Shown in pieces: positions 5,913 through 11,506 of a stretch of DNA of 11,506 nt. Made by a program: the position numbers and the translations under genes. The stretch comes from an uncultured Bacilli bacterium (GTDB lineage Bacteria; Bacillota_I; Bacilli_A; RF39; UBA660). The notes beneath the pieces were generated by a model. That model searched no databases. It saw nothing but the letters and a program-made list of their open reading frames with translations, and was not told the origin of the DNA. Location of the stretch: positions 1 through 11,506 of the forward strand of contig CANQXB010000022.1 in NCBI GenBank assembly GCA_947627805.1. Direction: 5' to 3'. Within the stretch, counting starts at the first letter, position 1. Each line of letters opens with the position of its first letter.

Positions 5913-6566
5913 TTTTTGCACAATATAATCGGTAATAAGTAATCCGGCTATACCTGGAGAAGTAATTAAAGAATTTACTTCTCTTTTTTTAAGAGGTAAA
6001 GATTCATTATAGACGACCATTATTTTGCCTTTAATATTTTCTTCTTTCACTTTTTTTCTTAATATTTTAGCTAATGGGTCATTTTTAGTTTTATCTAAAG
6101 AAGTTATTTTAATGTTACTGGCCTCTACTCTATTTCCCATTCCCATGGCACTAATTATTTCTATTTTATTAGCTTTCGCAAATTTAATTAATTCTATTTT
6201 GGTATTTATCGTATCACAAGCATCGATTATGAAGTCAAAATCGGTTTCTAGAGTATTTATATTACTTTTATCTAAAAACATGTTTAAAGGGGTTATATGG
6301 ATGTCTTCATTAAGTTCTTGGGCTAAACTTTTAGCAATATCTACTTTATTCTTTCCTAAAGTCTTCTTACTTGCTACAAGTTGTCTATTTAAATTAGAAA
6401 GTTCTACTTTATCATTATCAATAACCATAATATTTTTAAAACCACTTCTAATTAAAGATATATAGGCAAAACTTCCTACTCCCCCACAACCTACTAAAAG
6501 TATTTTACAATTTTCTATTTTTTTAAAATTATCTTTTCCTATTAAATTAATTATACGCTCATACAT
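5883..6566 (-). CDS. tcdA: tRNA threonylcarbamoyladenosine dehydratase (ThiF/E1-like)
   Basis: 227 residues. TcdA (CsdL/YgdL) uses ATP to cyclise t6A37 to ct6A in ANN-decoding tRNAs. The E1-like Rossmann motif is GCGGVGS (26-32), followed by IDNDKVELSNLNRQ (49-62, with D50, D52, N58, R61), K74, and DACDT (115-119). MGMGNR (141-146) and KNDPLAKILRKKVK (161-174) are specific to the TcdA branch and separate it from ThiF/MoeB. It lacks the CxxC zinc pairs of MoeB-like enzymes. The ATG at 6566 is the first possible start, since an in-frame TGA lies three codons upstream; GGTGA precedes it by 6 bases. The gene starts 11 bases after the T-run of the 6S-like RNA. I recall the same tcdA/6S RNA neighbourhood from Bacillus. 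Confidence 0.9.
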   Translation of the reverse strand: MYERIINLIGKDNFKKIENCKILLVGCGGVGSFAYISLIRSGFKNIMVIDNDKVELSNLNRQLVASKKTLGKNKVDIAKSLAQELNEDIHITPLNMFLDKSNINTLETDFDFIIDACDTINTKIELIKFAKANKIEIISAMGMGNRVEASNIKITSLDKTKNDPLAKILRKKVKEENIKGKIMVVYNESLPLKKREVNSLITSPGIAGLLITDYIVQKLLFINKESR

Positions 6567-6577
6567 TTTACATCACC

Positions 6578-6750
6578 AAAAAACCTAGAGGTAGTTATCT
6601 TGATAAAATCCCGCTCTTCCGCAGGTGGTAGAACACATATCGAGTATTAGGATCCTTGCTATATACTGCAAGTCTTCAACACCACAAGATAATTAGTTCC
6701 CCTTATTATCAATATAGTCGGTTTTATATGAATAACTTACCTTACTAGGT
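6578..6750 (-). ncRNA. ssrS: 6S RNA-like (global RNA polymerase regulator)
   Basis: About 173 bases of non-coding sequence with its own promoter and the 6S shape. Closing stem: ACCTAG (6750-6745) pairs with CTAGGT (6588-6583), and GGTA-A-GTTAT (6741-6732) with ATAAC-TACC (6598-6590), one bulged A. TTGATAA (6713-6707) can pair with TTATCAA (6606-6600). The purine-rich AAGGGGAA segment near 6705-6696 would form the 5' side of the central bubble, while CCTGC-GGAAGA-GCGGG (6625-6610) forms the small hairpin on the 3' side. The terminal arm has GTGGT (6685-6681) with ACCAC (6629-6625) and a tip hairpin CTTGC (6672-6668) with GCAAG (6659-6655). Six T follow (6583-6578). 6S RNA mimics an open promoter and binds the housekeeping holoenzyme. 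Identification rests on fold, size and the tcdA/rarA context, not on a model search. Confidence 0.62.
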
Positions 6751-6756
6751 ATTTAT

Positions 6757-6785
6757 ATTATATCATATCTATTTTTATTTATACA
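6757..6785 (-). promoter_or_regulatory. Promoter of the 6S-like RNA
   Basis: On the minus strand TATAAT (6762-6757) lies 6 bases before the first base of the closing stem (6750), exactly where transcription should begin. The -35 position at 17 bases spacing (TGTATA, 6785-6780) matches the consensus in 3 of 6 places. Confidence 0.6.
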
Positions 6786-6790
6786 TAGTA

Positions 6791-7291
6791 TTACTTAGAT
6801 TTGACACTTTTTTCTTTATTAAAGCATTCATTTAAGTATTCTAGAATATCTTCTATTCTAATTCCTTTTTTAATTAATATATCGACATTTTTCATAATAT
6901 TAGCATAATAAACAGCCACGGTTTTTAAATGATCAATATTAACTATATCTTTATCTAAATCACTTTTAGGACAAGTATTTACTTGATATTTTATTTCCTT
7001 TAATTCTAGATCTTTAATTTCTTTTATTTTAAGATAACAAGAACCATAATTGATAATATATAGAGCATTTAAATTTTCTCTTTGACAATTCTTTAAATAT
7101 TCTTTACAAATAATAATTAAAATATTAAGACAAATATAATCCATACCCATATCTTTAGTAATTAATGCTAATTCTTTTTCTTTTTCACTTATATTATATA
7201 CAAAAACATTTCTAAGCCATCTTTCACATTCCGGATTTAATAAAAATTCATAATATTTTAACATTCCTTTATTATTTTCGTTCCATTGCAT
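6791..7291 (-). CDS. Paralogous unknown protein, copy 3 of 3
   Basis: 166 residues, soluble and probably helical, no signal peptide. It belongs to the same family as the two upstream genes. Shared features are an aromatic/Leu stretch followed by ERWLRNVF (residues 23-30), the motif KDMGMDY (46-52), an Ile/Leu-rich helix ending in KEYLKN, and a late helix beginning NIDHLKTVAVYY. Like copy 1, it ends in a helix of the form IKKGIRIEDIL. The ATG lies one base after the stop of copy 2 (TAG-T-ATG), with no strong ribosome binding site, so translation probably depends on coupling. Its stop is 41 bases before the 6S-like RNA and no terminator was found between. I do not recognise the family. Confidence 0.75.
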   Translation of the reverse strand: MQWNENNKGMLKYYEFLLNPECERWLRNVFVYNISEKEKELALITKDMGMDYICLNILIIICKEYLKNCQRENLNALYIINYGSCYLKIKEIKDLELKEIKYQVNTCPKSDLDKDIVNIDHLKTVAVYYANIMKNVDILIKKGIRIEDILEYLNECFNKEKSVKSK

Positions 7292-7292
7292 A

Positions 7293-7739
7293 CTATCTAC
7301 TTCTTTCTTCTTTATTTAATTTATTATAAGCATATTCTTTTAAACTATCTAAACTAATTGTTTGTTTAGTTAGAATATCAATATTCCCACTAGTGGTTAT
7401 TTTATAAATATTTTTTTCTTCCTTATTTAAATCTTCTAAAACATCAATTGTAATAAAAGAACTTCCCTTTAAAATAGTATAAGAACTAATTCTTTTATTT
7501 CTTTTTAAATAACTAACATCACTATTATTTTCTTTTAAAAAGTTTTTAATTACTATAATAAAAATTTCTAAATTAAGAAAATCTAATCCCATATTTTCTT
7601 TAATGGTGGCTATTTCTCTTTTTTGATAATCTAAAGGGTAAATAAAGATTCTTTTTAACCATTCCGTATATTCATTACTTAAAAAATAATTATAAATTAT
7701 AGAATAATCTATTATATCTAAGTTGTCTTTATTTTCCAT
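7293..7739 (-). CDS. Paralogous unknown protein, copy 2 of 3
   Basis: 148 residues, soluble, Lys/Glu/Ile-rich. It aligns by eye with copy 3: YNYFLSNEYTEWLKRIF (residues 16-32) against YEFLLNPECERWLRNVF, and KENMGLDFLNLEIFII against KDMGMDYICLNILII. Its late segment TISLDSLKEYAYNK corresponds to NIDHLKTVAVYY in copy 3 and PIDLNKVREYVY in copy 1. It lacks the C-terminal helix present in the other two copies. Its start overlaps the end of copy 1 by 11 bases, with AAGGAAG just before the ATG. The function is unknown. Confidence 0.75.
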   Translation of the reverse strand: MENKDNLDIIDYSIIYNYFLSNEYTEWLKRIFIYPLDYQKREIATIKENMGLDFLNLEIFIIVIKNFLKENNSDVSYLKRNKRISSYTILKGSSFITIDVLEDLNKEEKNIYKITTSGNIDILTKQTISLDSLKEYAYNKLNKEERSR

Positions 7740-8319
7740 TTTTTCTTCCTTGTCCTTCTCTAAAATTATTTTTTTCTCTTATTTCTTTATTAGCTACATA
7801 AGCATAAGCAATTTGCAGATCATTTAAGATTATATCTCTTTCTATTCCTTTATTTTCAAGTTCCTTAACCGTTTTAATAATTGCATTTAAAGTTTCTTCA
7901 TTTTCTTTTTGATTTTTTAAATAAACATATTCTCTTACTTTATTTAAATCAATTGGAGGAACCTTTACATTAGTTTTATCATTTAGATTGGTCACAAGAT
8001 AACTACTAATTACAGGATTATAACTTCTTAAATCATCATTAGTTAGTTTTGTTACTTCTATATACATATTATTATAAGTAAAATTATAATAATAACAATA
8101 ATGATAATTTTGATAAAAATAGTAATTATTTAGATAATAATCTTTTTCTTCTGGGGATGCTAAATTATTATTTAAATACTCTTCAACATACTTAAATAAG
8201 ATATTAAATTTATTCATATCATATTCAACTTGTAAAACTACATTAATTTCCCTAGAAAATAATCTATTTAACCAATTACTATATTCTTCACTTAAAAATT
8301 CTTCTTTAGTATCATTCAT
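7729..8319 (-). CDS. Paralogous unknown protein, copy 1 of 3, with Tyr-rich centre
   Basis: 196 residues, first gene of the three-gene unit. EEYSNWLNRLF (residues 11-21) matches the W-L-x-R/K-x-F signature of the other two copies, and PIDLNKVREYVY the late motif. The MGxD segment is not conserved here. Residues 61-86 are extraordinarily rich in tyrosine (12 of 26) with several Asn, giving a hydrophobic-aromatic patch with no membrane-helix character. The C-terminus is basic (GQGRKNGK). The ATG at 8319 has AGAGGA at 5-6 bases spacing and a promoter upstream. It is a soluble protein of unknown function. Confidence 0.75.
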   Translation of the reverse strand: MNDTKEEFLSEEYSNWLNRLFSREINVVLQVEYDMNKFNILFKYVEEYLNNNLASPEEKDYYLNNYYFYQNYHYCYYYNFTYNNMYIEVTKLTNDDLRSYNPVISSYLVTNLNDKTNVKVPPIDLNKVREYVYLKNQKENEETLNAIIKTVKELENKGIERDIILNDLQIAYAYVANKEIREKNNFREGQGRKNGK

Positions 8320-8344
8320 AAAAATCCTCTTTTCTTAAAATATT

Positions 8345-8373
8345 ATTATATTAAAATCTAAAGAAAAAAGCAA
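8345..8373 (-). promoter_or_regulatory. Promoter of the three-paralog operon, overlapping the herA terminator
   Basis: On the minus strand TTGCTT (8373-8368) and TATAAT (8350-8345) are 17 bases apart, a good sigma-A type promoter. The predicted start is near 8338, 19 bases before the ATG at 8319. The -35 box lies inside the descending arm of the preceding terminator. Confidence 0.6.
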
Positions 8374-8388
8374 CCGAAGTTACTTTTA
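8364..8388 (-). terminator. UUCG-loop terminator of the herA unit
   Basis: On the minus strand AAAAGTAAC (8387-8379), loop TTCG (8378-8375) and GTTGCTTTT (8374-8366) form a stem with one T-G pair, followed by a T-run to 8364. The C(UUCG)G tetraloop is exceptionally stable. The herA stop codon (8388-8386) lies at the base of the stem. Confidence 0.8.
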
Positions 8389-10137
8389 ATTCCAACATTT
8401 AGAAACATCACAGTTAGATGAATAAGGCATAGGATTTGGCATATCTAATTTAACAATCATTGGAATTTTAAAGGCACCACCAAAACCAACACAAGTTCCT
8501 GGTTGTAAGATTTTTTGTTTTTCGACAATATCAGAAGAAATATTTGGAAGCATTTCTTCAATATATTTGATATCTAAAGGGTGCGTCATTTTAAAGATTA
8601 AGAAGTTTGAGCATTGAGCAATAACGGTATCAGATATTTCGACTGGTCTTTGACTGATAATATCAAGGATTACTCCATATTTACGGCCTTCCTTAGCAAT
8701 TCTATCAAAGATATTATAACCTATTAAGAAAGTATCAGTATCTTTTTGAATATAACGGTGAGCTTCTTCTAGGAATAGATGGAAAGGAATACTAGCTCTT
8801 TCTTTTAAACCTTTAGAAAATTCAAATAATAAACGGCAAAATATTTTAACGATTACTTTAGCATAGACATCATCAATATCTTCTAGATTAATATTGATTA
8901 TTTGACTTTTTTTATCGCCTTTCATAACTAAAGAACGAATAAATTCCTCTACCGGAACATGTTTTTTACCGGTAAAATAAGTTCCTACTTTACTAGTCAT
9001 TAAGGTATTAAGTCTTACTTTAAGAATAATAGAATCGCCATATAAGTTATCATTATTTTGAAAACCTTCACTAATTAAAGTAAATTCTAAGGCATTAGCA
9101 AAATCTTTTAAAGTATAATAAGCATCTTCTGGTTCTTTAAATTCTACATTATCATCAACTATATGTTTTAAAATATAATCTGTAATTAAAACACTTTCCC
9201 CAAAATTACCATGGGAATCAATTTCAAAACATTCACTAAATATTCTGGTATAACCCACCCCAGGTATTTGACTATTAAAGTTAAATTCAGGAGTATTACA
9301 TACTTCTATAACTCTAAATATTTCATTTTTCTTATTGGCTGTTGTTTCATTACTAAAGAGAATGGCTAGTAGAGCTTTAGCAATTAAATTGTTTTTTAAT
9401 TTTCGACTTTCTTCATTTTCTTGACTAAAAATTCTAGCTAATTTAATCGTATTTTCAATAATAGGCAATTGCGAGTGATTAGCGGCTTGTAAAAGTAAGG
9501 CCCAGTCATCTAAATTAAGTAAATGAAGAGGTATATCTAATAAATAATCGCCATCTTCTTCTTTCGGATTAGTCGTAATAAATTTATATTCATAATTTGG
9601 ATTTATTTTATTTAAACTACTAAAAGCATTTTTATATTCACCATAAGCATCAAAGATAAATAAATTAGAATTAATGGGATTCATTGCCGGATTAGAGAAA
9701 ATATTTTGAACTATTCTAGAAACACCACAAGATTTACCAGAACCAGAGTTACCAAAGATAGCTAGGTGATTAGAAAATAAATCATTGATACTAGGACATA
9801 CTTTAAAGTTCTTATAAATAGCAGATTCTCCTAAAATAAAGGATTTAGAATCATAGGTTCCTACAAGTTCCATTAATTCTTCACCATTAATTATTCTAAT
9901 ATTGGAAGATAAAAGAGGTTTTCTTAAAACACCATTTAAATATCTTTTACCTTGATATTCTCCTAAGAAACGAATTTTAATAACATCATCATTTAACTCA
10001 ATTACTTCTCCTAATATTCTTTGATTAGGTGCTTCAAATATAACATGAACATTCATTAAATCGGATACTACATCTCGTTCCATTTTATTTTCGACATGCG
10101 CTATATTATCACTAATATAAAGAATTTTACCAAACAT
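8386..10137 (-). CDS. herA: HerA-like (HAS-barrel/DUF87) hexameric ATPase
   Basis: 583 residues, FtsK/HerA-superfamily P-loop ATPase, cytoplasmic. Residues about 1-90 form the beta-rich HAS barrel. Walker A is GNSGSGKS (129-136), a strand with FDAYGEY (162-168) follows, the Walker B is FLEEAH (455-460), and the sensor/arginine-finger region is RIAKEGRKYG (479-488) with ISQRP (494-498). HerA family members translocate DNA, commonly with the nuclease NurA or in Sir2/nuclease defence pairs. No such partner lies in this window. The last residues carry two cysteines (575, 581). It starts 8 bases after the stop of the beta-sandwich surface protein, on the same strand, so the two are probably co-transcribed. 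The family call is strong; its precise role and the symbol are inferred. Confidence 0.85.
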   Translation of the reverse strand: MFGKILYISDNIAHVENKMERDVVSDLMNVHVIFEAPNQRILGEVIELNDDVIKIRFLGEYQGKRYLNGVLRKPLLSSNIRIINGEELMELVGTYDSKSFILGESAIYKNFKVCPSINDLFSNHLAIFGNSGSGKSCGVSRIVQNIFSNPAMNPINSNLFIFDAYGEYKNAFSSLNKINPNYEYKFITTNPKEEDGDYLLDIPLHLLNLDDWALLLQAANHSQLPIIENTIKLARIFSQENEESRKLKNNLIAKALLAILFSNETTANKKNEIFRVIEVCNTPEFNFNSQIPGVGYTRIFSECFEIDSHGNFGESVLITDYILKHIVDDNVEFKEPEDAYYTLKDFANALEFTLISEGFQNNDNLYGDSIILKVRLNTLMTSKVGTYFTGKKHVPVEEFIRSLVMKGDKKSQIININLEDIDDVYAKVIVKIFCRLLFEFSKGLKERASIPFHLFLEEAHRYIQKDTDTFLIGYNIFDRIAKEGRKYGVILDIISQRPVEISDTVIAQCSNFLIFKMTHPLDIKYIEEMLPNISSDIVEKQKILQPGTCVGFGGAFKIPMIVKLDMPNPMPYSSNCDVSKCWN

Positions 10138-10145
10138 ACTAAAGC

Positions 10146-11423
10146 CTACTTTCCTATTTCTTTAAAATCTTTTAAATATCTATTTTTATAATTTCTTCTA
10201 ATAAAGATTATTATTAAACTAAACATCACAATAACTGATATTGTAAAAATAACTAATAATACTTTTAATAAAATATTATTTTTTTCTATTCTTTTTTCTT
10301 CTTCTTGATTTAATTTATTAATTACTAATTTATAAGTGTTAGCACTTTTATTCTTTCCTTTAACATTTATATAAATATTATTTAGCCCTTCTTTTAAATT
10401 TTTATTACCTGTAATTTTAATTACCGTATCTTTATCATATTCGGGTTTTATATCTAAAATGTCTATGTCACTGCCAATATCTAAATAATAAATATAAGTA
10501 TCTTTTTGAAAATCAAATTTTAATCCCTCTATTTTTAAATCATTTAAAGTACTTGTTCCACTTAATCTTGTTACTTCTATTTCATAAGTTCTTTCTTCTT
10601 TATTTTCGGCAATTACTGTTACTTCTAAATTATTCTTTCCGGTAGCTAAAGTAATATTTCCATCCCCTTTTACTTTAGCATTTTTATCACTAGTTAAAGC
10701 ATCAATAGTTATTTTATCAGTTTCTTCTTTTACTTCTAAAGTATATTTAAAAGTCTCTTTATTAAAGTAAGGATTAAGAGTATAACCTCTTACTTGTAAA
10801 TCATCTAAATAATTATCATTATTAGCTTCTTTTCTAATTACTTTAAGAGTATAAATACTACTTGTTCCATCTGTTGCTGTTACTTCAATATTAAAAGTAT
10901 TTTCGCCAACACTTAAATACCTTCTGCCAATTCCCGTTATTTTTGCTTTAGCATCACTAGCAATAGCTATTATATTGACTTTCTCTGTATTATAAGGTAA
11001 TTCTACCATATATTCTTTAATATTATTATCAAATTTAATTTCCGCTTCTTCTAATCCTAAAGTTTTTAAAGAAGAATTATTTGATACTACTTCTAAACTT
11101 AAATTAGTTGGACAATTAGCAATAGTATTTTCATTTTCTATAAAATTAATTTCCACTTTAATTGTGGCATTACCATATTTTAAAGGCGTTATTATTCCTT
11201 CGTCACTTATACTTACAATATCATTATTATAAGTACTATATTTTACTTCATATTTATTATCACTTTTAATAGAAATAAAAGCTTTTTCATTCATACCAAT
11301 TTTTTCTTTATCTATTAATATTTCCGCTTCATATTTATCTTGAACACGACAAATAACTGCCTTAACATTTAAAGGCAATAATAAGAAAATACTTATAAAT
11401 ATTCCTAGCCAATATTTCTTCAT
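10146..11423 (-). CDS. Type I membrane surface protein with Big-like and three cadherin-like beta-sandwich domains
   Basis: 425 residues. A signal peptide at 1-22 (MKKYWLGIF..., ending NVKA) and a C-terminal membrane helix at about 383-409 followed by a basic tail (RRNYKNRYLK) give an outside-facing, single-pass protein. After the signal comes a bacterial Ig-like (Big_2-type) segment at about 30-113 with SISDEGIITPLKYGNATIKV. Three repeats of the cadherin-like beta-sandwich family follow at about 118-197, 205-286 and 292-370. Each begins L-x-x-L, has a central Y-x-x-x-[LV] strand, the turn GxGxxxL..G.N, and closes with Y-x-[LI]-x-V-x-[RK]. Two cysteines (25, 104) could pair. A role in adhesion or cell-surface display is inference. 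The gene has its own promoter and is followed by herA after 8 bases. Confidence 0.85.
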   Translation of the reverse strand: MKKYWLGIFISIFLLLPLNVKAVICRVQDKYEAEILIDKEKIGMNEKAFISIKSDNKYEVKYSTYNNDIVSISDEGIITPLKYGNATIKVEINFIENENTIANCPTNLSLEVVSNNSSLKTLGLEEAEIKFDNNIKEYMVELPYNTEKVNIIAIASDAKAKITGIGRRYLSVGENTFNIEVTATDGTSSIYTLKVIRKEANNDNYLDDLQVRGYTLNPYFNKETFKYTLEVKEETDKITIDALTSDKNAKVKGDGNITLATGKNNLEVTVIAENKEERTYEIEVTRLSGTSTLNDLKIEGLKFDFQKDTYIYYLDIGSDIDILDIKPEYDKDTVIKITGNKNLKEGLNNIYINVKGKNKSANTYKLVINKLNQEEEKRIEKNNILLKVLLVIFTISVIVMFSLIIIFIRRNYKNRYLKDFKEIGK

Positions 11424-11450
11424 CCCTATTATTCTCTTTCTATCATAACA

Positions 11451-11459
11451 ATTATATCA
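11451..11459 (-). promoter_or_regulatory. Putative promoter of the surface protein-herA operon
   Basis: On the minus strand TGATATAAT (11459-11451) is an extended -10 element about 28 bases before the ATG at 11423. The -35 position (TTTATT near 11479) is weak. GAAAGAGA upstream of the ATG is the likely ribosome binding site. Confidence 0.5.
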
Positions 11460-11506
11460 TATGTCATTAATTTAATAAATATTAAAAAGTATAATAATTT
11501 ATTAAA

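Noticed and set aside
6025..6465. Plus-strand hydrophobic open frame opposite tcdA
   Set aside because: It is antisense to the conserved ThiF-type motifs of tcdA. The apparent hydrophobicity comes from reading Lys/Asn/Glu-rich codons in reverse.
6578..6750. SRP RNA, RNase P RNA or tmRNA as alternatives for the non-coding RNA
   Set aside because: The SRP helix 8 motif, the RNase P core sequences and a tRNA-like end with a tag frame are absent. The long closed rod with a central bubble fits 6S better.

Overview
The window is very AT-rich (roughly 70-75% A+T by eye) and densely coded, with Shine-Dalgarno sites (AGGAGGT, AGGTGA, GAGGG), TATAAT promoters and hairpin-plus-T-run terminators. The recognisable genes (xerD, rarA, gpsA, tcdA, a 6S-like RNA) point to a low-GC Bacillota, probably an uncultured host-associated Bacilli/Mollicutes-like lineage. 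That assignment is inference. Tryptophan is encoded by TGG at the sites checked and rarA ends in TGA, so the standard bacterial code (table 11) fits.

Layout. 1-1326: the 3' end of an unrecognised helical protein and a cysteine-containing membrane-anchored protein, co-oriented and closed by a terminator. 1327-1743: a 417-base AT-rich gap with several inverted repeats and no gene. 1744-2755: a ZIP-family metal transporter, then a 20-codon upstream reading frame that runs into the ribosome binding site of a 46-residue Ser/Asn/Arg/Gln-rich protein, closed by a terminator shared with xerD. 2754-3641 (minus): tyrosine recombinase xerD, divergent from a rarA-gpsA operon (3739-5912) whose genes overlap by ATGA. 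gpsA converges on and overlaps tcdA (minus).

6578-6750 (minus): an RNA gene with the architecture of 6S RNA, directly upstream of tcdA and with its own promoter. 6791-8319 (minus): three tandem, tightly coupled genes of one unrecognised paralogous family, with their own promoter. 8364-11456 (minus): a two-gene unit of a signal-peptide/TM-anchored protein with three cadherin-like beta-sandwich repeats and a HerA-type (HAS-barrel/DUF87) ATPase, ending in a UUCG terminator.

Much of the window is housekeeping: chromosome dimer resolution (xerD), replication fork maintenance (rarA), phospholipid precursor synthesis (gpsA), tRNA modification (tcdA) and RNA polymerase regulation (6S). The less explained parts are the three-paralog cluster, the nested small frames after the ZIP gene, and the pairing of a surface protein with a HerA-like ATPase. 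No CRISPR array, insertion sequence, tRNA or rRNA was seen. I found no convincing evidence of a complete, clearly novel system; the paralog cluster is the best candidate for uncharacterised biology.
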